From assembly GCA_009840595.1 (NCBI GenBank), contig VXNK01000149.1:24898-88897 (forward strand): a stretch of 64,000 bases of DNA. The letters run 5' to 3'. A program made the position numbers and the translations under genes. The notes under the pieces were generated by a model, which saw nothing but the letters and a program-made list of their open reading frames with translations, had not been told where the DNA came from and did no database searches. How positions within the stretch are numbered: the first letter of the stretch is position 1; each line of letters starts with the position of its first letter. Source of the DNA: Rhodospirillaceae bacterium. GTDB taxonomy: Bacteria; Pseudomonadota; Alphaproteobacteria; Bin65. Below are positions 18,072 through 25,957 of this stretch, piece after piece.

Positions 18072-20123
18072 CTATCTCCGCCGGCGGCGGCCCCGACGGC
18101 CGGCGCTCTCCGCCGCGGCGCCGTCGTCCGCCAGGCGCGCCGGCAGGGTCACTTGCCCGGAAAGATTCGGGTAGTCGGCGGTGGCGTGGGGCAGCGCCAT
18201 CGCGTCGACGAAGTGGCGCTGGAATTCGGGCTCGACGGCGGTCTCGACCTTTTCGATGCCGCGCACGACCTGCTCGATCTCGTCGCGCGCCGCCTGGTTG
18301 AGCAGCGCGATGCGCGCGCCGGTGCCGGCAGCGTTGCCGGCCGAGGCCACCTTGTCCAGCGCGCAGTCCGGGATCATGCCCAGGATCATGGCGTATTTCG
18401 GCTCGATATGGGTGCCGAAGGCGCCGGCCAGCACGATCCGTTCCGGCGCGGCGATGCCCATACGGTCCATCAACAGACGGGCGCCGGCATAGAGCGCCGC
18501 CTTGGCAAGCTGGATCGCCCGCACGTCGACCTGGTAGATGCGGATGTCGCGGTCGCCCGCCTTGTACAGGCGGTAACTGAACGTCCGGTCCTCGGCCTGA
18601 AGCCGGTCCGTGCGCCCGCCCAAGCCGCCGTCGATCGTCCCGTCGGGCCTGATCAGGCCGGCAAGATACATTTCGGCCAGCGCCTCGATGATGCCGGAGC
18701 CGCAGATGCCGGTGACGCCGGTCTCGCCCGCCGCCTCTTCGAAGCCCGGCTCGTCGGACCACAGGTCGCAGCCGATCACTTTGATGCGCGCCTCCAGCGT
18801 CTCCGGATCGATGCGCACCCGCTCGATGGCGCCGGGGGCGGCGCGCTGACCGCAGATAATCTGGGCGCCTTCGAAGGCCGGGCCGGTCGGCGACGAAGCG
18901 GCGAGAATGCGCTCCCGGTTGCCGAGGACGATCTCGGCGTTGGTCCCGACATCGACGATCAGCACGGTCTCGTCGGAGAGATACGGCGTTTCGGACAGGA
19001 TAACGCCGGCGGCGTCGGCGCCGACATGGCCGGCGATGCAGGGCAGGAAATAGACCCGCGCGTCCGGATTGACCGCCAGGCCGATTTCGGATGCCCAGAG
19101 CGTCTGCGCCCGGTTGGTCGCCAGCGCAAAGGGCGCGCCGCCCAGTTCGACCGGATCGATGCCGAGCAGCAGGTGATGCATGATCGGGTTGCCGACGAAG
19201 GTCGCGTTGAGGATGTCGTCGGCCGCGATCCCCGCCTCCGCCGCCGCATCGGCGACCAGCCGGTTGACCGCCCCGCGCACCGCCTCGGTCAGTTCGGCGT
19301 CACCGCCCGGATTCATCATGGCGTAGGAGACCCGGCTCATCAGGTCTTCTCCGAAGCGGATCTGCGGGTTCATGATCCCGACCGAGGCGACGACCTCCCC
19401 CGTCGCAAGGTCGGCGAGATGGGCCGCCACGGTCGTCGAGCCGACGTCGTAGGCGAGGCCGTAAGCCGTGTCGCGAAAGCCCGGCCAGATCGCGATGATC
19501 CGCTCTCTCCGGTGAATGGCCACGGTCGCCGTCCAGTCCCCGTCGCGCAGTATTTTCTGCAGCCCTTGCAGGGTCCGGATGTCGCCTTCGAGCTCGCCGA
19601 GACCCCACTGGTCCCGCAGCGCCGCGGCCAGCCGTTCGAAATCGCCGGTCGGCCGGTGCATGTCGGGCTTCTCGACCTCGACATAATGCAGCCGGACCGC
19701 CGGGTTGACCGTAATATCCCGAACCTCGGCGCGTTTACGGACGACCTGCTTGTGGACCTGGCTGTCCGGCGGCACGTCGATCACCAGATCGCCCTGCACC
19801 GTGGCGTGGCAGCCCAGGCGCCGCTCTTCGGCCAGGCCGCGCCGGTCCTTGTAGCGCTGCTCGTTGGCGCTGAAGGCGCTCAGATGGCCGGACGCGCTTT
19901 CGATGCCGAGCTTGGCAAAGCTGCCGACGCTGACGACGATCTGGCAGCGGCCGCAAATGCCCCGGCCACCGCATACCGAATCGAGATCGACGCCGAGGTC
20001 GCGCGCCGCCTGCAGGAGATTGGTGCCGACCGGGAATGTTCCGCGCTTGCCCGACGGCGTGAAGACGACCTTCGCCGCCCGGCCGGCGGCGGCATCCCCG
20101 GCGTGCGGCGGGCCTTCAGGCAC
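18072..20123 (-). CDS. RACo-type corrinoid activation protein (2Fe-2S ferredoxin plus ASKHA ATPase)
   Basis: Reductively reactivates Co(II) corrinoid proteins with ATP. The 683-residue chain has an N-terminal plant-type [2Fe-2S] domain (CGGRGICGRC with C51, C57, C60 and a fourth Cys in LGCHATV near residue 104), a middle domain and a C-terminal ASKHA domain (YDVGSTTVAAHLAD near 225, LIVDVGTNAEIVLG near 390, GICGSGIIEALAEM near 490, LAGAFGTHIEPKYA near 587). It ends in an Arg-rich tail. It starts inside the last bases of the methyltransferase gene (8-base overlap), so the two are translationally coupled. Confidence 0.9.
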   Translation of the reverse strand: MPEGPPHAGDAAAGRAAKVVFTPSGKRGTFPVGTNLLQAARDLGVDLDSVCGGRGICGRCQIVVSVGSFAKLGIESASGHLSAFSANEQRYKDRRGLAEERRLGCHATVQGDLVIDVPPDSQVHKQVVRKRAEVRDITVNPAVRLHYVEVEKPDMHRPTGDFERLAAALRDQWGLGELEGDIRTLQGLQKILRDGDWTATVAIHRRERIIAIWPGFRDTAYGLAYDVGSTTVAAHLADLATGEVVASVGIMNPQIRFGEDLMSRVSYAMMNPGGDAELTEAVRGAVNRLVADAAAEAGIAADDILNATFVGNPIMHHLLLGIDPVELGGAPFALATNRAQTLWASEIGLAVNPDARVYFLPCIAGHVGADAAGVILSETPYLSDETVLIVDVGTNAEIVLGNRERILAASSPTGPAFEGAQIICGQRAAPGAIERVRIDPETLEARIKVIGCDLWSDEPGFEEAAGETGVTGICGSGIIEALAEMYLAGLIRPDGTIDGGLGGRTDRLQAEDRTFSYRLYKAGDRDIRIYQVDVRAIQLAKAALYAGARLLMDRMGIAAPERIVLAGAFGTHIEPKYAMILGMIPDCALDKVASAGNAAGTGARIALLNQAARDEIEQVVRGIEKVETAVEPEFQRHFVDAMALPHATADYPNLSGQVTLPARLADDGAAAESAGRRGRRRRR

Positions 20124-21024
20124 GGCGGCGGCGGCGCCCTTCCCGGCCGCGCCGGCTCTCGCCCTCGGCGGCGGGGTCGCGGAACTTCTTCAGCCAGCGC
20201 CGGCAGTCGGGATCGTTGCCGTTCATCACATCGGCCGCCATCACGGCATCGACCTCGTGGGAATGCAAGGGATTCATAATCGCCGAGGTCATGCCCGAAC
20301 AGGCCGCCATGCTCAGAAAGGCCGCATTGAGCCCAGGCCGGTTCGGCAGGCCGAAGCCGATGTTGGACGCGCCGCAGGTGCTGTTGACGCCCAGCTCGTC
20401 GCGCAGCCGGTTCAGGATGTAGAAGACCTGCCGGCCCGCTTGGTTGATCGCACCGATCGGCATGACCAGCGGATCGACGACGATGTCCTCCTTCGGGATG
20501 CCGTAGTCGGCGGCCCGATGGACGATCTTCCTGGCAACTTCGAAGCGCACGTCCGGGTCTTCCGAAATGCCCGATTCGTCGTTGGAAATTGCCACCACGG
20601 CGCAGCCGTACTTCTTCACCAGCGGAAGGACGGCCTCCAGTCGCTCCTCCTCCCCGGTTACCGAATTGAGCAGCGGCTTGCCCTGATAGACCGACAGCCC
20701 CGCCTCCAGCGCCGCAACGATGGACGAGTCGATCGACAGCGGGACGTCGACCAGCGACTGCACCAGTTCGATGCAATCGGCCAGGATTTTCGGCTCGTCC
20801 GCCAGCGGCACGCCGGCGTTGACATCCAGCATGTGCGCCCCGGCCTCGACCTGGGCGACGGCGTCGGCCTCGACCCGGCTGTAGTCGCCGCGGCGCAGGT
20901 CCTCCATCAGCAGCTTGCGCCCCGTGGGGTTGATGCGCTCGCCGATGATGCAGAAGGGCCGGTCGAAGCCGATGACGACCTCCCGGGTCGCGGAACTGAC
21001 GACGGTTCGGCTCATGTCGGGCAA
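20116..21024 (-). CDS. Methyltetrahydrofolate:corrinoid methyltransferase (pterin-binding), intact copy
   Basis: Transfers methyl between a corrinoid protein and tetrahydrofolate. The 302-residue TIM barrel begins with FCIIGERINPTGRK (residues 24-37), then GAHMLDVNAG near residue 62, PLSIDSS near 95, SVTGEEERLE near 121, AISNDESGI near 145 and CGASNIGFGLPNR near 218, all pterin-binding family motifs (AcsE/MtgA/MtvA-like). The C-terminus ends in an Arg-rich tail. It is the downstream one of two copies created by a tandem duplication; this copy keeps its full 3' end and overlaps the RACo gene. Confidence 0.9.
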   Translation of the reverse strand: MPDMSRTVVSSATREVVIGFDRPFCIIGERINPTGRKLLMEDLRRGDYSRVEADAVAQVEAGAHMLDVNAGVPLADEPKILADCIELVQSLVDVPLSIDSSIVAALEAGLSVYQGKPLLNSVTGEEERLEAVLPLVKKYGCAVVAISNDESGISEDPDVRFEVARKIVHRAADYGIPKEDIVVDPLVMPIGAINQAGRQVFYILNRLRDELGVNSTCGASNIGFGLPNRPGLNAAFLSMAACSGMTSAIMNPLHSHEVDAVMAADVMNGNDPDCRRWLKKFRDPAAEGESRRGREGRRRRRA

Positions 21025-21042
21025 ACTCTCCGGTCCGGATGT

Positions 21043-21351
21043 CTAGACGGTCGCTTCGTCGACGCCGTTCGACCGGACGATCCGCTCGACCCGGTCTTCG
21101 GGATAGTCCCGCTCGAGCCGGCTGGCGGCTTCATCGGCCGCCGCTTCCAGATCGTCCCCGCAATCGACCGGCGCGCTGCGGCGCCATTGTTCGAGATAAT
21201 CGTCGGTGCCGTGCAGCTTCGCGCGGATGGCGGCCCGGTCGATCGCCTTCTCGAACCGCACGTCCAGCTGCCGGCGCGCTTTTTTCCGGCCGGCAGACAC
21301 GATAATCTGGGCCGGAATATCGCGCCAGTAGATGATCTGGAGCTTCGCCAT
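21043..21351 (-). CDS. Virulence-factor-family small protein, copy 1
   Basis: A 102-residue soluble protein starting MAKLQIIYWRDIPAQIIV, of the family named virulence factor (conserved small protein commonly found beside corrinoid/DUF1638 genes). N-terminal beta strand with YWRDIPAQ, basic RKKARRQLDVRF and an acidic helical second half. Role unknown; the name carries no evidence of virulence. Identical to the copy at 22361-22669. Confidence 0.8.
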   Translation of the reverse strand: MAKLQIIYWRDIPAQIIVSAGRKKARRQLDVRFEKAIDRAAIRAKLHGTDDYLEQWRRSAPVDCGDDLEAAADEAASRLERDYPEDRVERIVRSNGVDEATV

Positions 21352-22342
21352 GCCTCAGGCCCCGGGCTCCGGTGCGGAAGCGGCGGCGCGGCGCAGGAAA
21401 TCTTCCAATTCGCCGTAGCCGACATAGCGGTAGGCATAGCCGAGGCTCAGCCGCGCCGCAGCCGCCTGCGCCTTGACCTGGAGCCCGGCATCGCGGGTCT
21501 GGGCGATATAGAGGCAGCGCGTATAATGGCGGAAATAATCGTCGCGCATCGGCCGCCATCACGGCATCGACCTCGTGGGAATGCAAGGGATTCATAATCG
21601 CCGAGGTCATGCCCGAACAGGCCGCCATGCTCAGAAAGGCCGCATTGAGCCCAGGCCGGTTCGGCAGGCCGAAGCCGATGTTGGACGCGCCGCAGGTGCT
21701 GTTGACGCCCAGCTCGTCGCGCAGCCGGTTCAGGATGTAGAAGACCTGCCGGCCCGCTTGGTTGATCGCACCGATCGGCATGACCAGCGGATCGACGACG
21801 ATGTCCTCCTTCGGGATGCCGTAGTCGGCGGCCCGATGGACGATCTTCCTGGCAACTTCGAAGCGCACGTCCGGGTCTTCCGAAATGCCCGATTCGTCGT
21901 TGGAAATTGCCACCACGGCGCAGCCGTACTTCTTCACCAGCGGAAGGACGGCCTCCAGTCGCTCCTCCTCCCCGGTTACCGAATTGAGCAGCGGCTTGCC
22001 CTGATAGACCGACAGCCCCGCCTCCAGCGCCGCAACGATGGACGAGTCGATCGACAGCGGGACGTCGACCAGCGACTGCACCAGTTCGATGCAATCGGCC
22101 AGGATTTTCGGCTCGTCCGCCAGCGGCACGCCGGCGTTGACATCCAGCATGTGCGCCCCGGCCTCGACCTGGGCGACGGCGTCGGCCTCGACCCGGCTGT
22201 AGTCGCCGCGGCGCAGGTCCTCCATCAGCAGCTTGCGCCCCGTGGGGTTGATGCGCTCGCCGATGATGCAGAAGGGCCGGTCGAAGCCGATGACGACCTC
22301 CCGGGTCGCGGAACTGACGACGGTTCGGCTCATGTCGGGCAA
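21131..22342 (-). CDS. Chimeric copy of the pterin methyltransferase created at the duplication junction
   Basis: Residues 1-265 are identical to the intact methyltransferase at 20116-21024. At the junction (21546/21547) the frame runs into DNA that encodes the DUF1638 and virulence-factor genes in another frame, giving about 138 extra residues of Arg/Pro/Gly-rich nonsense before a stop at 21131. The lost part is only the last 37 residues of the normal protein (final helix and Arg tail), so the pterin barrel is nearly complete, but the new tail makes function doubtful. It overlaps the genuine small gene at 21043-21351. Best read as a by-product of duplication. Confidence 0.55.
   Translation of the reverse strand: MPDMSRTVVSSATREVVIGFDRPFCIIGERINPTGRKLLMEDLRRGDYSRVEADAVAQVEAGAHMLDVNAGVPLADEPKILADCIELVQSLVDVPLSIDSSIVAALEAGLSVYQGKPLLNSVTGEEERLEAVLPLVKKYGCAVVAISNDESGISEDPDVRFEVARKIVHRAADYGIPKEDIVVDPLVMPIGAINQAGRQVFYILNRLRDELGVNSTCGASNIGFGLPNRPGLNAAFLSMAACSGMTSAIMNPLHSHEVDAVMAADARRLFPPLYALPLYRPDPRCRAPGQGAGGCGAAEPRLCLPLCRLRRIGRFPAPRRRFRTGARGLRHGEAPDHLLARYSGPDYRVCRPEKSAPAAGRAVREGDRPGRHPREAARHRRLSRTMAPQRAGRLRGRSGSGGR
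21355..21549 (-). pseudogene. Truncated 3' fragment of the DUF1638 gene
   Basis: Encodes the last 63 residues (RDDYFRHYTRCLYIAQ ... APEPGA) of the DUF1638 protein found complete at 22673-23431. The ATG that opens it arises at the duplication junction. No ribosome site belongs to it and it lacks most of the domain, so I call it a broken copy. Confidence 0.8.
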
Positions 22343-22360
22343 ACTCTCCGGTCCGGATGT

Positions 22361-22669
22361 CTAGACGGTCGCTTCGTCGACGCCGTTCGACCGGACGATC
22401 CGCTCGACCCGGTCTTCGGGATAGTCCCGCTCGAGCCGGCTGGCGGCTTCATCGGCCGCCGCTTCCAGATCGTCCCCGCAATCGACCGGCGCGCTGCGGC
22501 GCCATTGTTCGAGATAATCGTCGGTGCCGTGCAGCTTCGCGCGGATGGCGGCCCGGTCGATCGCCTTCTCGAACCGCACGTCCAGCTGCCGGCGCGCTTT
22601 TTTCCGGCCGGCAGACACGATAATCTGGGCCGGAATATCGCGCCAGTAGATGATCTGGAGCTTCGCCAT
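22361..22669 (-). CDS. Virulence-factor-family small protein, copy 2 (original position)
   Basis: Identical 102-residue protein to that at 21043-21351. It starts three bases after the complete DUF1638 gene (stop at 22673), with the methyltransferase copy starting 19 bases further on. This is the ancestral order: corrinoid protein, DUF1638, this gene, pterin methyltransferase, RACo. Conservation in that operon suggests a role in corrinoid methyl transfer, which is inference. Confidence 0.8.
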   Translation of the reverse strand: MAKLQIIYWRDIPAQIIVSAGRKKARRQLDVRFEKAIDRAAIRAKLHGTDDYLEQWRRSAPVDCGDDLEAAADEAASRLERDYPEDRVERIVRSNGVDEATV

Positions 22670-22672
22670 GCC

Positions 22673-23431
22673 TCAGGCCCCGGGCTCCGGTGCGGAAGCG
22701 GCGGCGCGGCGCAGGAAATCTTCCAATTCGCCGTAGCCGACATAGCGGTAGGCATAGCCGAGGCTCAGCCGCGCCGCAGCCGCCTGCGCCTTGACCTGGA
22801 GCCCGGCATCGCGGGTCTGGGCGATATAGAGGCAGCGCGTATAATGGCGGAAATAATCGTCGCGCAACTCGGGATGGCGGTCGAGGCCGAGGCCCTCGAC
22901 GATGAGCCGGTCGAAATGCCGGACCATGTAGTCGGTCAGGTAGAACGTCCCGGTTTCCGCTTCCGCCAGGTCCGCGAAAGCCTGCCGGCCGGTATAGAAG
23001 GCGTAGCAATGCGGCCCGTCGATCCGCTCCGCGCCCTCTTCTTCCAGGACCCGGTCGAGCAGCCCGCCGGTGCCGCAGTCGGCGTAGGCCACCAGGATCC
23101 GGCCGTAGGCCTTGCGGTATTCGCGGATTTTCTCGCGCACCCGGTCGGGAATCAGGTGCGGCGCGTTGTGGAGCCACGCCGGCACGCAGGCGACATCGAA
23201 GGCGGGGACGGCGTTCATGTTTCTGAAATGGACGATTTCCCGGGCCAGGGCGCCGCAGGCGATCACCATGGTGCCGGCCCTGCTTCGCCCGGCAAGGACC
23301 GCCTCGCTGTCCGGCGCTACATCGGGCGCCGGATCGGGCAGGCCAGCAGCGGGGGTCGGCCGCGCGCCGCTCCGGGGGCGTCCGCTCCTGCCGGTTCGTG
23401 CGGTCGGGCGACGCGCCAGCGCAGCCTCCAT
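22673..23431 (-). CDS. DUF1638 domain protein
   Basis: A 252-residue protein. The first 54 residues are Ala/Arg/Pro-rich and probably disordered; the domain begins with MVIACGALAREI at residue 55. It contains VPAWLHNAPHLIPDRVREKI, VAYADCGTGG and GPHCYAFYTG with conserved Cys and His residues that could bind a metal or cofactor. The family recurs next to MttB and corrinoid-protein genes but its reaction is unknown. The true start may be the internal ATG at 23269; the upstream ATG at 23431 follows the corrinoid gene by three bases. Confidence 0.78.
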   Translation of the reverse strand: MEAALARRPTARTGRSGRPRSGARPTPAAGLPDPAPDVAPDSEAVLAGRSRAGTMVIACGALAREIVHFRNMNAVPAFDVACVPAWLHNAPHLIPDRVREKIREYRKAYGRILVAYADCGTGGLLDRVLEEEGAERIDGPHCYAFYTGRQAFADLAEAETGTFYLTDYMVRHFDRLIVEGLGLDRHPELRDDYFRHYTRCLYIAQTRDAGLQVKAQAAAARLSLGYAYRYVGYGELEDFLRRAAASAPEPGA

Positions 23432-23434
23432 GAT

Positions 23435-24148
23435 TCAATTGATCGTCGCGCCGCCAAGCAGATTGTGCTTGCGCTTCATAAAGTCCTTGGCAATTTCAAC
23501 CGCAACCGCGGCGTCCGGGCAATAGGCATCGGCGCCGACCGCCTGGGCGAATTCCTCGTTCAGCGGTGCGCCGCCGACCAGGACGGTATAGTCCTCGCGG
23601 ATGCCCCGTTCCTTCAGGGTTTCGATCACGACCTTCATATAGGGCATCGTCGTCGTGAGCAGCGCCGACATGCCGAGGATGTCGGGCTCGTGCTCCTCGA
23701 TGGCGGCGAGATAGTTCTCGACCGGATTGTCGATCCCGATATCGACCACCTCGAAACCGGCACCCTCCATCATCATCGACACAAGGTTCTTGCCGATGTC
23801 GTGGATGTCGCCCTTAACGGTGCCGATCACCATCTTGCCGACCCGCGGCGCGCCGGTCTCGGCGAGCAGCGGCCGGAGGATCGCCATGCCGGCCTTCATC
23901 GCGTTGGCCGATTGCAGCACTTCCGGCACGAACAGGATGCCGTCGCGGAAATCGATCCCCACGATGCGCATGCCTTCGACCAGCGCTTCGGTCAGGATAT
24001 TGTAGGGTTGCCACTTGCGTTCGAGCAGGATGTTGACGCCCTCTTCGATCTCCTCGCGGAGACCGTCATAGAGATCGTCGTGCATCTGCTCGACAAGCTC
24101 TTCGTCGTCCAGTTCGCTGAGAACGAGATCGTCGTCTTCGTCGGACAT
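23435..24148 (-). CDS. Corrinoid protein (B12-binding methyl carrier)
   Basis: A 237-residue methyl-carrier of the MtaC/MtbC/MttC class. An acidic N-terminus (SDEDDDLVLSELDDEELVEQ) leads into the four-helix cap domain, then the B12 Rossmann domain with VKGDIHDIGKN: D114, H116 (cobalt axial ligand) and G119. The later MSALLTTTM and VGGAPLNEEFA stretches are also typical. Start at 24148 with a purine-rich GGGGGA upstream. First gene of the minus-strand corrinoid operon; it would accept methyl from the MttB protein and give it to the pterin methyltransferase. Confidence 0.92.
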   Translation of the reverse strand: MSDEDDDLVLSELDDEELVEQMHDDLYDGLREEIEEGVNILLERKWQPYNILTEALVEGMRIVGIDFRDGILFVPEVLQSANAMKAGMAILRPLLAETGAPRVGKMVIGTVKGDIHDIGKNLVSMMMEGAGFEVVDIGIDNPVENYLAAIEEHEPDILGMSALLTTTMPYMKVVIETLKERGIREDYTVLVGGAPLNEEFAQAVGADAYCPDAAVAVEIAKDFMKRKHNLLGGATIN

Positions 24149-24386
24149 GGCGGTTCCATCCCCCGGAATGCGCAGCGATGCTTGACAACCGGCGCGCGGC
24201 GGCGCGGGAACATGCACATAACGGCCTGCCGGGTCACGAAAAATCGGCAGCGGACGGATGACAATTTCGTGCGTCGCGCTGTCGCTGGCGCCAGCCCGCC
24301 CCCCGCGCCGCCATTCGGCGGCCTTTCGGCAACGGCGCCGCGGTGCTACAGCCCCGGCAACGGGACCCGCCGCAAAGGAGAATATC

Positions 24387-25199
24387 ATGTCCGGAAACCG
24401 TTACGACGCCTACGAACGCCTGAAAATCGACTGGCCGGCCGACGGCGTGTTGCGGCTCACCATGCACAATCCGGACAACCCGCTGAATTCCGTCGACGGG
24501 CAGATGCACAGGGAACTTGTCTCGGTCTGGCCCGAAATCGATGCCGACCGCGATGTCGGCGCGGTCATCCTGTGCGGCGCCGGCCGGGCCTATTCGGCGG
24601 GCGGCGACTTCGGCATGATCGACGAGATCATCGGCGACCACGGCGTCCGGATGCGCGCGATGAAAGAGGCGCGCGACATCGTCTACAACGTCATCAACTG
24701 CTCCCGGCCGACGATCGCCGCGATGCACGGGGTTGCCGTCGGCGCCGGCCTGGCGGCCGGCATGGTCTGCGACATCACCATCGCCACGAAGAGCTGCCGC
24801 ATCATCGACGGCCACACCAATCTCGGTGTCGCGGCGGGCGACCACGCGGTGATCAACTGGCCACTGCAGTGCGGCATGGCCAAGGCGAAATATTATCTGA
24901 TGACCTGCGAACCGATGACCGGGGAGGAGGCGGAGCGGATCGGACTGATCTCGCTGGCAGTCGAGGACAACGCCCTGGAGGCTGAAGCGCTGCGCGTCGC
25001 GACGCGGCTCGCCGGCGGCGCCCGGACCGCGATCAGCCACACGAAAATGGCCCTGAACAACTGGTACCGCATGAACGGGCCGGGCTTCGATGCCTCGCTG
25101 GGCTACGAATTCCTGGCCTGGGACGGCCCGGAAGCGAAGGAAGGCGTCGCCGCCCTCAAGGAAAAGCGCAAACCGCAATTCGGCCGGATGCCGGTCTAG
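24387..25199 (+). CDS. Enoyl-CoA hydratase/isomerase family protein
   Basis: A 270-residue crotonase-fold protein. Oxyanion-hole segments are CGAGRAYSAGGDFGMID near residue 58 and MHGVAVGAGLAAGMVCDI near residue 112, followed by HTNLGVAAGDHAVINWP. The usual catalytic Glu pair is not obvious, so hydratase versus another crotonase activity is open. AAAGGAG lies eight bases before the ATG at 24387. Divergent from the corrinoid gene, with 238 bases between them. Confidence 0.82.
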   Translation: MSGNRYDAYERLKIDWPADGVLRLTMHNPDNPLNSVDGQMHRELVSVWPEIDADRDVGAVILCGAGRAYSAGGDFGMIDEIIGDHGVRMRAMKEARDIVYNVINCSRPTIAAMHGVAVGAGLAAGMVCDITIATKSCRIIDGHTNLGVAAGDHAVINWPLQCGMAKAKYYLMTCEPMTGEEAERIGLISLAVEDNALEAEALRVATRLAGGARTAISHTKMALNNWYRMNGPGFDASLGYEFLAWDGPEAKEGVAALKEKRKPQFGRMPV

Positions 25200-25253
25200 A
25201 GGACAACTGCCCTGGATGGAACGACCGCGGCCTGTCCCTCGATATGCCCCGCT

Positions 25254-25805
25254 TCAGGCCGCCCGGGCCTGCGGCTCCCGATCATCGAGATAGCCGCGCA
25301 GCCATTCGAGCATCGTGTCGGCGTCCGAGACCTCGAAGGGATCGGCCGGGCATTCGTCGTCGAAGCCCGGCTCGACGAACATTTTCACGACCTCGCCGTC
25401 GTCGACGAAGGCGGAATGGCGCTAGGAGCGCATGCCGAAGCCGAGATTGTCCTTCGAGACCAGCATACCCATCCGGCGGGTGAAGGCGGCCGAGCCGTCG
25501 GGGAGCATCGTCACCTTTTCGACGCCCTGGTGCCGGCCCCAGCGGAACATGACGAAGGCGTCGTTGACGCTCAGGCAGATGACCTCGTCCACGCCCAGCG
25601 CAGCGAAATCGTCGTGCAATTCCTCGTAACGTGGCAAATGGGTCGAGGAGCAGGTCGGCGTGAAGGCGCCGGGCAGGGCAAAGAGCACGACCTTCCGGCC
25701 GCGGAAGATGTCGGCACTGGCGAGGTCCTGCCAGCGGTAGGGGTTCGGTCCTTCGACATTCGCGTCGCGAACGCGGGTCTTGAAAGTCACGTTGGGTACG
25801 CGCAT
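25254..25805 (-). pseudogene. Peroxiredoxin (Prx5-like) interrupted by an in-frame amber codon
   Basis: Residues 1-127 form a good Prx5-type peroxiredoxin: FALPGAFTPTCSSTHLP carries the peroxidatic Cys and GVDEVICLSVNDAFVM follows. A TAG at 25422-25424 stands exactly where homologs have Trp in GMRSWRHS; past it the same frame continues with RHSAFVDDGEVVKMFVEPG and a normal C-terminal region to a TGA at 25254-25256. One G-to-A change explains the stop. Either the gene is broken, the base is an error, or the codon is read through. Start ATG at 25805 has GGAGAA nine bases upstream. Confidence 0.8.
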
Positions 25806-25835
25806 GGATCGGGTTCTCCGTATGAAACAAGAAAC

Positions 25836-25865
25836 CTAATATAGAATTAGTCTAAATTAAATCAA
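25836..25865 (-). promoter_or_regulatory. Peroxiredoxin promoter with overlapping palindrome
   Basis: On the minus strand, TTGATT (25865-25860), 16 bases, then TATATT (25843-25838). The palindrome CTAAT-N5-ATTAG (25836-25850) covers the -10, so a repressor could block it. The flanking 60 bases are unusually AT-rich for this genome. Regulator unknown. Confidence 0.45.
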
Positions 25866-25957
25866 TAACGCATTTCCCTGCCCTGTTGACATTTTTGTGA
25901 CGCCGTCGGGATGCATTGGTGACTATGCCATACAGGCCGCCGCCTCCGCCGCACAAG

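Larger units (their letters stand above)
20229..22866. repeat. Exact tandem duplication, 1318-bp unit, two copies
   Basis: Positions 20229-21546 and 21547-22864 match base for base in every stretch I compared, with a CA dinucleotide shared at the outer ends (a28/g46 differ on the left; t21549/a22867 on the right). Each unit carries most of the pterin methyltransferase gene, the whole 102-residue virulence-factor-family gene and the 3' end of the DUF1638 gene. The copies have had no time to diverge, so this is either a very recent duplication or an assembly artefact. Confidence 0.9.

Noticed and set aside
21575..24985. 1136-codon plus-strand open frame over the corrinoid genes
   Set aside because: Antisense to well-conserved genes, with no family features; part of it occurs twice only because the DNA is duplicated.
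25422..25424. Pyrrolysine at the amber codon in the peroxiredoxin
   Set aside because: No pyl genes in the window, the MttB gene here has no amber codon, and homologs have Trp; a point mutation is more likely.
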